Assembly (NCBI RefSeq): GCF_018403225.1
Contig: NZ_BOSG01000005.1
Coordinates: 362,414-426,413 of the forward strand
Length of the DNA: 64,000 bases
Source of the DNA: Paenibacillus sp. J23TS9
Lineage (GTDB): Bacteria > Bacillota > Bacilli > Paenibacillales > Paenibacillaceae
Direction: 5' to 3'
Positions 56,216 through 64,000 of this stretch are shown here, piece after piece; position 1 is the first letter of the stretch, and every line of letters starts with the position of its first letter. Under the pieces are notes generated by a model. That model did not search any database. It saw only the letters and a program-made list of their open reading frames with translations, and was not told the origin of the DNA. Both the position numbers and the translations under genes were made by a program.

Positions 56216-57502
56216 ATGAAGCCGGTAAAAGTAGGGTTATTGGGACTTGGCACCGTAGGTACGGGAGTCGTAAGGATTGTGGAAGGACATCAGGAAGATT
56301 TGAGCAGCCAGGTCGGTTCTCCAATTATCATTGAGAGAATCGCTGTGAAGAACAGCGACAAGATCCGCAGCATCAACGTGGACAAGAGCAAGCTGACAGA
56401 AGATCCATGGGAAGTCATCCGTGATCCGGAAATTGATGTGGTCGTTGAGGTCATGGGCGGCGTTGAAGATACAAAGGCATATATTCTGGAAGCTTTGGAA
56501 CGCGGCAAGCATATCGTAACCGCAAACAAGGATCTGATGGCTCTGCATGGATCGGAAATTTTGGCCAAGGCACAAGAAAAGCAATGCGATGTTTTCTATG
56601 AGGCCAGCGTAGCCGGCGGCATTCCAATTATACGGACTTTAATTGAGGGCTTTTCGTCCGACCGCATATTGAAAATCATGGGGATCGTGAACGGGACAAC
56701 GAACTTTATTTTAACAAAAATGAGTCAGGAAGGCGCTTCGTACGGGGATGTGCTTGAAGAGGCGCAAAAGCTTGGTTATGCGGAAGCGGACCCGACCTCG
56801 GATGTGGAAGGACTGGATGCAGCCCGTAAAATGGCGATTCTCGGTACGCTGGGCTTCCGCACCAATGTGGAGCTGAAGGATGTCAGTGTACGCGGTATCT
56901 CTCAAGTATCAAAAGAAGATATCACGTATGCCAAGCGTCTAGGATATGAGATGAAGCTGCTGGGCATTGCCGACCGGGAAGATGATCATGTGAGCATCAG
57001 CGTTCAGCCGACCATGGTACGCAAAGGACATCCGATTGCTTCCGTAAATGGCGTATTTAACGCGGTTTATGTGTATGGTGAAGCTGTAGGCGAAACGATG
57101 TTCTACGGTGCTGGTGCGGGCGAGATGCCAACGGCTACTTCAGTTGTGGCGGATCTGGTCGCGGTGATCAAGAATCTGAAGCTCGGTGTGAACGGCCTGA
57201 AGGCTATCGTCCCTTACAAGCCGAAGAAGCTGAAGAACGACGAGCAAATCTCGTTTAAAAATTTCATTTTGCTTCATGTGGATGATAAGGCAGGTGTCCT
57301 GGCAAGAATCACCCAGGTGTTCGCCGAATTTGGAGTCAGTCTGGAATCGGTGGTCCAGCAGCCGAATGAATTAAATCCGGAAGCAGAAATCATCATCGTC
57401 ACTCATAATGCCACCAAATCGAGCATGGACAAAGTGCTGCAGCATTTCGAAGGACTTCAGGTCATCCGTAAAATCAAGAGTGTATACCGCGTGGAGGGAT
57501 AA
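56216..57502 (+). CDS. hom: homoserine dehydrogenase
   Basis: 428 aa. The NAD(P)-binding motif [13 protein letters not shown] is at the N-terminus, the catalytic block [12 protein letters not shown] near 160 and a C-terminal ACT domain (about 350-428) for feedback control. It reduces aspartate semialdehyde to homoserine. ATG 56216 follows aggaggtaa. Threonine genes follow. Confidence 0.97.
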   Translation: MKPVKVGLLGLGTVGTGVVRIVEGHQEDLSSQVGSPIIIERIAVKNSDKIRSINVDKSKLTEDPWEVIRDPEIDVVVEVMGGVEDTKAYILEALERGKHIVTANKDLMALHGSEILAKAQEKQCDVFYEASVAGGIPIIRTLIEGFSSDRILKIMGIVNGTTNFILTKMSQEGASYGDVLEEAQKLGYAEADPTSDVEGLDAARKMAILGTLGFRTNVELKDVSVRGISQVSKEDITYAKRLGYEMKLLGIADREDDHVSISVQPTMVRKGHPIASVNGVFNAVYVYGEAVGETMFYGAGAGEMPTATSVVADLVAVIKNLKLGVNGLKAIVPYKPKKLKNDEQISFKNFILLHVDDKAGVLARITQVFAEFGVSLESVVQQPNELNPEAEIIIVTHNATKSSMDKVLQHFEGLQVIRKIKSVYRVEG

Positions 57503-57543
57503 TTCCCTCTGCCTTATCTATAAAGAGAAAAGGAGCCATACCC

Positions 57544-58614
57544 ATGTCATACCAAGGACTACTTCAAAATTACAAATCGTACCTGCCAGTGAATGAAAAC
57601 ACGCCTTTACTTACATTAAAGGAAGGCAACACACCGCTCATCCGTGCGGAGAATCTTTCGGAGGAATTGGGACTTGATCTGTATTTCAAATATGAAGGAC
57701 TGAATCCTACGGGTTCTTTTAAGGACCGTGGCATGGTCATGGCCGTTGCCAAAGCAATCGAAGAAGGCAGCCGTACCATTATGTGTGCCTCTACCGGTAA
57801 CACTTCTGCAGCAGCAGCAGCATATGCCGCCAGAGCAGGGTTAAATTGCATCGTACTTATCCCGAACAACAATATCGCGCTCGGCAAGCTGGCTCAAGCG
57901 ATGATCTACGGAGCGAAGGTAATAGCCATCGAGGGCAATTTTGACCGGGCTTTGGAGATTGTCCGCGAAATTACGGCGAAGCATCCGATCACACTTGTGA
58001 ACTCGGTTAATCCATATCGCATTGAAGGTCAAAAGACGGCGGCATTTGAAGTTGTCGATCAGCTGGGCAAAGCACCAGACGTGCTGGCTATTCCTGTCGG
58101 TAATGCCGGCAATATCTCGGCTTACTGGAAAGGCTTTAAGGAGTACCATGAAGCAGGTAAAGCAGCCTCGCTGCCGAAAATGGTAGGTTTTGAGGCTGAA
58201 GGCGCTATGGCAATTGTGAAAGGCGAGCCGATTCTTGAGCCTGAAACGATCGCTACAGCAATTCGGATCGGTAATCCAGCGAGCTGGAAAACAGCGGTTG
58301 CTGCAGCTGAGGAGTCAAACGGACTCATCAATTATGTAACGGATGATGAAATTCTGACTGCTTACCGCATGATCGCATCCCGAGAAGGCGTTTTTGCTGA
58401 GCCAGCTTCCGCGGCTTCCGTTGCAGGTGTGCTTAAGCTCAAGCGGGAGGGTTATTTCCAAGGCGGGGAAACGGTCGTATGCGTTTTGACAGGGAATGGA
58501 CTTAAGGATCCAAACGTCGCGCTGAAAACGGTCAATGCTGATCCTCTTGTTGTGCCAGACAACGAAGCAGCTGTTATGGAGGCCATCGCTAGACTGGAAG
58601 AGGCCGGAGCATGA
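57544..58614 (+). CDS. thrC: threonine synthase
   Basis: 356 aa PLP fold type II enzyme. The Schiff-base Lys is in [11 protein letters not shown], and the phosphate loop is [15 protein letters not shown]. It converts O-phosphohomoserine to threonine. ATG 57544 follows aaaaggagc. Its stop overlaps the thrB start by 4 bases (ATGA). Confidence 0.97.
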   Translation: MSYQGLLQNYKSYLPVNENTPLLTLKEGNTPLIRAENLSEELGLDLYFKYEGLNPTGSFKDRGMVMAVAKAIEEGSRTIMCASTGNTSAAAAAYAARAGLNCIVLIPNNNIALGKLAQAMIYGAKVIAIEGNFDRALEIVREITAKHPITLVNSVNPYRIEGQKTAAFEVVDQLGKAPDVLAIPVGNAGNISAYWKGFKEYHEAGKAASLPKMVGFEAEGAMAIVKGEPILEPETIATAIRIGNPASWKTAVAAAEESNGLINYVTDDEILTAYRMIASREGVFAEPASAASVAGVLKLKREGYFQGGETVVCVLTGNGLKDPNVALKTVNADPLVVPDNEAAVMEAIARLEEAGA

Positions 58615-59579
58615 TAAAACCAGAAGGCGTATGTGTGAGAATTCCTGCAAGCACCGCGAATCTGGGTCCGGGGTTTGATACGCTTGGTATGGCACTTTCA
58701 ATGTACTCATGGATTGGAATGAAAGGATCTAAGGAAACGGTCATTCATTTATATGGAAACGAAATGGATGGGATTCCAACAGATAAAAGCAATCTGGTGT
58801 ACAAGGTTGCCCAGATGGTATTTCGCGAAGCTGGAGTACAGGTACCTGAGCTTGAGATATCCATGTACTCCGATATTCCGCTGACACGGGGCCTGGGCAG
58901 CAGCGCATCTGCAATTGTCGGTGCGTTGTTCGCTGCGAATGAATTAATTGGGTCGCCACTTTCGAAAGCAAAGCTCTTTGATATGGCAACAGCCATCGAG
59001 GATCATCCTGATAATGTCGGAGCCTCGTTGTTCGGCGGGCTCATTACAGCCATATGGGACGGCCTGCATGCGGACTACATCCGCATGGAACCGCATGAGG
59101 AGTTGGAGGTGCTTGTCGTTATTCCGGATTTTCAGCTCTCCACCTCTGAGGCGAGAAAAGGACTTCCTGCACAGATCAGCCGGAAGGACGCGGTATATAA
59201 TATCAGCAGATCTTCTTTGCTGGTAGCCGCCTTGGCCCAAGGCAGATTGGATTTAATCAGCCGTGCAATGTCTGATCGTCTGCATCAGCCTTACCGTGCA
59301 GAGCTCGTCCCTGGTATGGCGGAGATCCTGGAAAATGCTGTTGCCCATGGAGCGCTGGGCATTGCACTTAGCGGTGCGGGTCCAACATTACTGGCCTTGG
59401 TGGAACGACAATCACAGCGCAAAAAGGAACTGGAGACTTATCTGCTGAATACGATGAAGGCTGAGGGCATTCGTGCTTCTGCAAGCTGGCTGAGCCCTTC
59501 GCGTAAAGGAGCTCTGCTGATCGGCAGCATGCCGTCTGGCTCATTTTTGGAAATGATAAAAGGGGAAGTAAAAGCATGA
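58611..59579 (+). CDS. thrB: homoserine kinase
   Basis: 322 aa GHMP kinase. The N-terminus is [17 protein letters not shown] and the ATP-binding [17 protein letters not shown] follows. It phosphorylates homoserine. ATG 58611 overlaps thrC, and the end overlaps pheA by ATGA, so thrC-thrB-pheA are translationally coupled. Confidence 0.97.
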   Translation: MIKPEGVCVRIPASTANLGPGFDTLGMALSMYSWIGMKGSKETVIHLYGNEMDGIPTDKSNLVYKVAQMVFREAGVQVPELEISMYSDIPLTRGLGSSASAIVGALFAANELIGSPLSKAKLFDMATAIEDHPDNVGASLFGGLITAIWDGLHADYIRMEPHEELEVLVVIPDFQLSTSEARKGLPAQISRKDAVYNISRSSLLVAALAQGRLDLISRAMSDRLHQPYRAELVPGMAEILENAVAHGALGIALSGAGPTLLALVERQSQRKKELETYLLNTMKAEGIRASASWLSPSRKGALLIGSMPSGSFLEMIKGEVKA

Positions 59580-60466
59580 AGCGTATAGCATTATTGCCTG
59601 AAGGGTCGGTATCACACGAAGCGGTTGTGCTCCTGTTCGGGGATGAACCAGTAGAACTGGTGTACCATAAGCTGATCTCCGACGTGTTTTTGTCGACGGT
59701 GCATGGGAAAACGGAATACAGCGTCATTCCTATTGAAAATACTATTGAAGGCTCCGTGAGTCTTCATATGGATTGGCTCGTCAACGAAGTGGACATTCCG
59801 ATGCAGATTGAATGGGTATATCCGTCGATCCAGAATTTGATCGGAGACCGTGAAGAGTTTATTACGGAGTCCGGTGAGGTGGATTACACCCGGATTCAGA
59901 AAATATTATCCCATCCTGTAGCCATGGCGCAGTGCCAGCAGTTTATCCGCAAGCATGCTCCCCAAGCGGAGCTTGTGAATGCAGGCAGCACCACGGAAGC
60001 TGTCGGGATTGTAAAGGATAACCCAGGTATTGGAATGGCGGCCATTGGTACGACGCTCGGCGCTGCCACGCACCAGCTGGATATTTTGGCTGAACGTGTG
60101 ACAGACCATGATAACAATTACACCCGGTTTATATTGATTGGCAAGGAGGAACTGACGCAGGTCCCACAGCCGGTTAAGCAAATGAAAACAAGCGTCCTGG
60201 TTACGCTTCCTGAGGATTTTGCCGGAGCGCTGCATCAGGTTCTAGCTACCTTTGCGTGGAGACGTTTGAACTTATCCCGTATTGAATCGCGCCCTACCAA
60301 GAAAAAGCTGGGCAGCTATTATTTTTATATCGATGTCTTGGAATCGGTGGATTCCGTTCTACTGACCGCAGCGATTGAAGAAATCGAGGCACTTGGCTGT
60401 CAGGTGCGTGTCCTAGGATCTTATCCAAGCTATACTTATCAGGAATTAATTTCGGAGGTGCTGTAG
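59576..60466 (+). CDS. pheA: prephenate dehydratase
   Basis: 296 aa. The dehydratase domain (about 1-190) has YSVIPIENTIEGSV and the catalytic-site Thr region, followed by a C-terminal ACT domain (about 200-285) with the ESRPTKKKLGSYYFYID signature that binds phenylalanine. It makes phenylpyruvate. ATG 59576 overlaps thrB. It is immediately followed by ilvE. Confidence 0.96.
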   Translation: MKRIALLPEGSVSHEAVVLLFGDEPVELVYHKLISDVFLSTVHGKTEYSVIPIENTIEGSVSLHMDWLVNEVDIPMQIEWVYPSIQNLIGDREEFITESGEVDYTRIQKILSHPVAMAQCQQFIRKHAPQAELVNAGSTTEAVGIVKDNPGIGMAAIGTTLGAATHQLDILAERVTDHDNNYTRFILIGKEELTQVPQPVKQMKTSVLVTLPEDFAGALHQVLATFAWRRLNLSRIESRPTKKKLGSYYFYIDVLESVDSVLLTAAIEEIEALGCQVRVLGSYPSYTYQELISEVL

Positions 60467-60469
60467 TTG

Positions 60470-61354
60470 ATGTCAGAGCAATGGATCTATTTGGATGGTG
60501 AATACGTAACCAAGGAGAACGCAAAAGTATCAGTTTTTGACCACGGATTTTTATATGGAGATGGAATTTTTGAGGGAATCCGCATTTATGAAGGTAATAT
60601 TTTTAAATGCGATGAACATCTGGAGCGTCTTTATGATTCTGCAAAATCCATTGATCTTGTCATTCCATTGTCATTCGAGGAAATGCGCGAAGCCATGGCG
60701 GAAACGATTCGCCGTAACGATATGAGAAACGGTTATATCCGTTTGGTGGTGTCCCGTGGAGTAGGCAACCTGGGTCTTGATCCAAGACGCTGCCCAAATC
60801 CGACGGTGCTCATTATCGTTGAACAGCTTGCCATTTACTCGGATGAGGCTTATTTGAAAGGATTGCGAGCCGTTTCGGTATCCCAGCGCCGCAATCTCCC
60901 GGATGCTTTGAATCCGAAGATTAAATCCCTGAACTATTTGAACAATATCCTGGTGAAAATTCAGTCGAATCTGGCTGAAGCGGATGAGGCGATTATGCTA
61001 AATGCGCAGGGATATGTGACCGAAGGCTCCGGTGATAATATTTTCTTAGTGAAAAAAGGTGTTGTGTACACCCCTCCATGCTATCTGGGTGCTCTTGAAG
61101 GCATTACACGCCTGGCTATTATTGAGTTGTGCGAGAAGCTTGGTTACAAGCTGAAGGAAGAACCGTTCACAATGCATGATGTGTATATAGCAGACGAGGT
61201 ATTCTTCACAGGTACGGCCGCAGAGGTTATCGCAGCCCGTGAAATTGACGGACGAGTGATTGGTGAAGGCCATGCAGGTCCAATAACGCTGAAATTGCTC
61301 GAAGAATTCCGTAAAGCGGTAACTCAGGACGGCTATAAAGTCTGGGAAGCTTAA
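60470..61354 (+). CDS. ilvE: branched-chain amino acid aminotransferase (class IV)
   Basis: 294 aa PLP class IV aminotransferase. Visible are the FDHGFLYGDGIFEGIRIYEG block, the Schiff-base Lys in NPKIKSLNYLNN, and AQGYVTEGSGDNIFLVKKG. It transfers amino groups to branched-chain 2-keto acids, and possibly to phenylpyruvate made by PheA. D-amino acid transaminase is a related alternative. ATG 60470 follows ggaggtg; TTG 60467 is also possible. Last gene of the operon. Confidence 0.9.
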   Translation: MSEQWIYLDGEYVTKENAKVSVFDHGFLYGDGIFEGIRIYEGNIFKCDEHLERLYDSAKSIDLVIPLSFEEMREAMAETIRRNDMRNGYIRLVVSRGVGNLGLDPRRCPNPTVLIIVEQLAIYSDEAYLKGLRAVSVSQRRNLPDALNPKIKSLNYLNNILVKIQSNLAEADEAIMLNAQGYVTEGSGDNIFLVKKGVVYTPPCYLGALEGITRLAIIELCEKLGYKLKEEPFTMHDVYIADEVFFTGTAAEVIAAREIDGRVIGEGHAGPITLKLLEEFRKAVTQDGYKVWEA

Positions 61355-61388
61355 GAATTCAGCCCGGTTCACGCGCGCATGTTCCCAA

Positions 61389-61425
61389 AAATCCTTTCAT
61401 GACAAGCTCATGGAAGGATTTTTTT
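61389..61425 (+). terminator. ilvE terminator
   Basis: A 14-bp stem aaatcctttcatga/tcatggaaggattt (one G-T) with a 5-base loop and a T-run. Confidence 0.9.
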
Positions 61426-61521
61426 GTCATAAGGGATGTCATCCGCCTATCCTGTGCATAAGATGTAGTAACGAAGGCGGACGATTTATGCGCCTATAAG
61501 AGTTTAGGAGGTATTTGCCGC

Positions 61522-63492
61522 GTGAAGATACACATTGTGAAAAATGGCGACACTTTATATGAGCTTTCCAAAAAGTATGATATTCCTCTGCAAAAAATCA
61601 TCGACGCTAATCCCCAAATTTCCGATCCCAATCAGCTGCAAATCGGACAAAAGGTGAAAATACCTGCAGTTCCGGTGCAGGTGCCCAGCAATGATCAAAT
61701 TATCCATAAGCATGTCGTCAAACAGGGGGATAGCCTCTGGAAGCTGTCGAAAGCATGGGGTGTTTCACTGAAGGAAATGATCGATGCCAATCCCCAGCTC
61801 AAAAATCCGAATGCATTGCTGGTGGGGGAGGTTGTGAACATTCCTAAAACGAGTGGGAATTCAAATGCAGACACAAACTCAAATGCAAACACAATCGCGA
61901 ATGCGAATGCGCATCCCGACAAAGTACTCCCTGGTGGGAAAGCTTATACGGGCCCTAAAGAAGAAACGGCACCGAAGGCCGAGGTTACTGCTCCAATCAA
62001 CGTGCAGCCTCAGCAGCTTGAAATACCTAACCTTCCACTTCCTAATCTTATGCCCGAAATGTCCCTTCCAAATGTGCCCAATGTCATGCCAAACATACCT
62101 AACATTATGCCCGAAATGACGGTACCGAATGTGATGCCAAACATAATGCCCGAAATGGTAAAACCGAATGTGACACCGAATATTATGCCTGAGATGACAA
62201 TGCCGAATGTCATGCCGAATGTGATGCCTAATATGACGCCAAACGTTATGCCTGAAATGACAGTCCCCAATGTCATGCCTAATATAATGCCTCTTGCAGA
62301 AAATAAGCCGATGGCTGTTAAGCCTGTTCATGAGGAGCCTTGCGGATGCGAGGATAATTATGGGGGAGCGCAGCATCCTTTTATGCAGTTCCCAGTGCCA
62401 GCCCAGGAAGTAGGATCGTTCTACAATATGCCATGTGATGAAGGTGTTCTTGGAGAACATAGCTACAACAACATGCCTTATCCAGGAAAGACATCGAATT
62501 ATCCGGGCATTGTAGAGAGTGCCCAAGATGATGATTGCATGCCGAATCAATCTTGGGTAAGTCCTTATTCCCATATACCGGGTGGAGGACAATGGGGAGA
62601 GAATCATTGGGAAAATCACCAATCACCTGTAGCTTATGAACCCAATATACAGTCACCAGTAAGCAACCAACCTAATCACGCTTATCATCACAATCAGGTA
62701 TCTCCTATGTTCTATGAACCGAATATGCAGTCACCGGTAAGCAATCAACCTAATCACGCTTATCATCATAACGATGTGTCTCCTATGTTCTATGAACCGA
62801 ATATGCAGTCACCAGTAAGTAACCAACCTAATCAACCTTTTCATCATAACGATGTGTCCCCTATGTTCTATGAACCGAATATGCAGTCACCGGTAAGCAA
62901 TCAACCCAATCAGCCTTATCATCATAGCAACGTGTCCCCTATGTATTATGAACCTGCTGCTTATAATCCTTGTGGTTGTTCAGATGTCTCACCAGCTTAT
63001 CATGGACCTAATCCGAATTACGTGGATCCGATGTTTAATTATCCAGGAGGATGCCCTCAGTTTGTCTACCCAGCATGGTGCTATCCGTATCCTGCTCCAA
63101 TGATGGGTAATTATGGAGCGATGCCGAATGCTCAGCTGGGTGCTTACGGCCATGACCCGAATATGCAATTCCATGATCCGAATATGCAATTTCCAGGTTG
63201 GGGAGGGATGGGCCATCCAGAATGGGACCGGGCCCAGTCATATGGGTATCCAGAGCAAATGACTCAGCCTGAGCCGGTTTCAGCAGCTAGTGTAAATTCG
63301 GCACAAGCTTCAAGTACATCATTTGAAGCTGCGGAGTCTAATGAAGAGGTTAAAGTAGAATCCACCAAACAGGTAAAAACACTTAGCAGCACCAAGAATA
63401 GCGCCAAAGCTACTCGTGAAAAAGCAGCACCCCAGAAATCCAAAAAACAAGGTTCTTCTTTAAAACGGAAGAATCCTTGGATTAAAGGTTGA
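61522..63492 (+). CDS. safA: SafA-like LysM spore coat morphogenetic protein
   Basis: 656 aa. Two N-terminal LysM domains (about 1-48 and 62-109) would anchor it to spore cortex peptidoglycan. A Met/Pro/Asn-rich stretch of PNVMPNIMPEM-type repeats follows (about 174-256). Four 26-residue repeats (about 368-471: SPMFYEPNMQSPVSNQPN...) are followed by a Cys/Tyr/Pro-rich part and a basic C-terminus (KSKKQGSSLKRKNPWIKG). The architecture and position after the pheA region match B. subtilis SafA, which is recruited by SpoVID and builds the inner coat. GTG 61522 follows taggagg. A CATAAGAT at 61457-61464 could be a sigma-E -10. Confidence 0.82.
   Translation: MKIHIVKNGDTLYELSKKYDIPLQKIIDANPQISDPNQLQIGQKVKIPAVPVQVPSNDQIIHKHVVKQGDSLWKLSKAWGVSLKEMIDANPQLKNPNALLVGEVVNIPKTSGNSNADTNSNANTIANANAHPDKVLPGGKAYTGPKEETAPKAEVTAPINVQPQQLEIPNLPLPNLMPEMSLPNVPNVMPNIPNIMPEMTVPNVMPNIMPEMVKPNVTPNIMPEMTMPNVMPNVMPNMTPNVMPEMTVPNVMPNIMPLAENKPMAVKPVHEEPCGCEDNYGGAQHPFMQFPVPAQEVGSFYNMPCDEGVLGEHSYNNMPYPGKTSNYPGIVESAQDDDCMPNQSWVSPYSHIPGGGQWGENHWENHQSPVAYEPNIQSPVSNQPNHAYHHNQVSPMFYEPNMQSPVSNQPNHAYHHNDVSPMFYEPNMQSPVSNQPNQPFHHNDVSPMFYEPNMQSPVSNQPNQPYHHSNVSPMYYEPAAYNPCGCSDVSPAYHGPNPNYVDPMFNYPGGCPQFVYPAWCYPYPAPMMGNYGAMPNAQLGAYGHDPNMQFHDPNMQFPGWGGMGHPEWDRAQSYGYPEQMTQPEPVSAASVNSAQASSTSFEAAESNEEVKVESTKQVKTLSSTKNSAKATREKAAPQKSKKQGSSLKRKNPWIKG
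62623..62934 (+). repeat. four in-frame 78-bp tandem repeats inside safA
   Basis: Units start at 62623, 62701, 62779 and 62857, with a truncated fifth at 62935. Each encodes 26 residues containing EPN, SPVSNQPN and HHN. The near-identity of adjacent units suggests recent slippage or unequal exchange. Confidence 0.95.
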
Positions 63493-63512
63493 ACCAAAAG
63501 TATATGGTGTAG

Positions 63513-63544
63513 AAAAGCAGACATACTTTTTATGTCTGCTTTTT
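63513..63544 (+). terminator. safA terminator
   Basis: A 13-bp stem aaaagcagacata/tatgtctgctttt with a 6-base loop that also starts the T-run. Confidence 0.9.
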
Positions 63545-63589
63545 CGTGTACATAGAATGGATTCTTCATAAATTAATTTAAAAATAAGC

Positions 63590-63619
63590 TTGCTATTTAA
63601 CTGAATAATATGTTATATT
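63590..63619 (+). promoter_or_regulatory. rrn promoter P1
   Basis: TTGCTA (63590-63595) and TATATT (63614-63619), spacer 18 (or TTATAT with 17), followed 90 bases later by a second promoter. Confidence 0.6.
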
Positions 63620-63680
63620 ATTATTCCGGCCAAGAAATCTACTAAATGCCGAACGGTTTTGAGAGATAAAGAAAAAAAGC

Positions 63681-63709
63681 TTGCAAATCTCGAAAGACCA
63701 TGATATATT
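63681..63709 (+). promoter_or_regulatory. rrn promoter P2
   Basis: TTGCAA (63681-63686) and TATATT (63704-63709) with a 17-base spacer. Tandem promoters are usual for Bacillales rrn operons. Confidence 0.75.
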
Positions 63710-63754
63710 ATAAAAGTTGCCGCTGAGATGCGGTGATGAACGAAAGAAAGAATT

Positions 63755-63775
63755 TGATCTTTGAAAACTGAACAA
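63755..63775 (+). promoter_or_regulatory. rrn leader boxA-like antitermination region
   Basis: TGATCTTTGAAAACTGAACAA matches the boxA-like leader sequence common before Bacillales 16S genes. A perfect hairpin gaccttgc-tt-gcaaggtc follows at 63789-63806. The rest of the leader to 63948 shows no gene. Confidence 0.6.
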
Positions 63776-63948
63776 CGAGTGAGATACAGACCTTGCTTGC
63801 AAGGTCGACCGCGAAGCAAATTGGTTCAAGCCTTCTGGCTGAATGATTTGTTGAGCAAAAATGAGATTAACATTAATGAATATTTTGATTAGCATTGCTT
63901 AATTCAAAATTTCATTATATCTCGTCAGTTTCAAAATGAGCTATCAAC

Positions 63949-64000
63949 TTTCTTGGAGAGTTTGATCCTGGCTCAGGACGAACGCTGGCGGCGTGCCTAA
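63949..64000 (+). rRNA. 16S ribosomal RNA, 5' end (runs off window)
   Basis: The sequence from ggagagtttgatcctggctc onward is the universal 5' end of bacterial 16S rRNA (27F site), continuing with ACGAACGCTGGCGGCG. The exact mature 5' end is placed by analogy with B. subtilis. Confidence 0.97.

Noticed and set aside
61879..62622. Minus-strand frame opposite the safA repeats
   Set aside because: His/Arg/Ile repeats mirror the Met/Pro/Asn repeats of safA; it is a shadow.
62623..62988. Possible CRISPR-like array
   Set aside because: The repeats are contiguous, 78 bp, in frame and coding; there are no unique spacers.

Overview
This window reads as chromosomal core DNA of an endospore-forming, low-to-medium GC Gram-positive of the Bacillales, most likely a Paenibacillus. 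The grounds are the gene order (close to the Bacillus subtilis ysoA-tig-clpX-lonB-lonA-ysxC-hem-spoVID-valS-folC-spoIIB-maf-radC-mre-min-spoIVF-rplU-prp-rpmA-spo0B-obg-pheB-pheA-safA block), the sporulation genes, strong AGGAGG ribosome binding sites, frequent TTG/GTG starts, a T-box leader and an L21-type leader. Genus assignment is inference from synteny and protein style; no database was searched.

Layout. 1-6035 looks accessory: the 5' end of a methyltransferase (minus strand), a heterodimeric multidrug ABC exporter pair (bmrC/bmrD-like), and a divergent ketopantoate-reductase-like/TetR pair. 6117-6662 is a tRNA-Arg(TCT) gene on the minus strand whose 3' end is repeated in a 133-bp tandem array with built-in terminators. 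6949-17991 is protein quality control: a ysoA-like gene, tig, clpP, clpX, ispG, lonB, lonA, ysxC. 18285-20277 holds two genes of unknown function flanking speD, with two structured 5' regions. 20533-29200 is the heme/siroheme operon hemA-hemX-precorrin-2 dehydrogenase-hemC-cobA/hemD fusion-hemB-hemL plus an RluA-type pseudouridine synthase; spoVID follows. 30868-35373 is a T-box controlled valS plus folC, then murC.

36980-44767 covers spoIIB, a DUF4321 gene, maf, radC, mreBCD, minCD and a DUF2179 gene: division, shape and sporulation septum functions. 44768-45381 is a 614-base gene-free stretch with strong nested inverted repeats and a promoter-like sequence just before them (possible structured RNA). 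45382-48868 is an opuC-type glycine betaine/choline ABC operon. 49027-57502 runs spoIVFA-spoIVFB, rng, rplU-prp-rpmA, spo0B-obg, pheB-hom; 57544-61354 continues the threonine/phenylalanine/branched-chain operon thrC-thrB-pheA-ilvE. safA (LysM spore coat morphogen, partner of SpoVID) follows, and the window ends with tandem rrn promoters, leader and the first bases of a 16S rRNA gene.

No CRISPR array, prophage, transposase or complete insertion sequence was recognised. No clearly new multi-gene system is visible. The best leads for something undescribed are RNA/DNA-structure signals: the speD leader, the 44783-44992 element, the tRNA-Arg 3'-end array, the repeats before clpP, and a probable ATT start codon in the ysoA-like gene.
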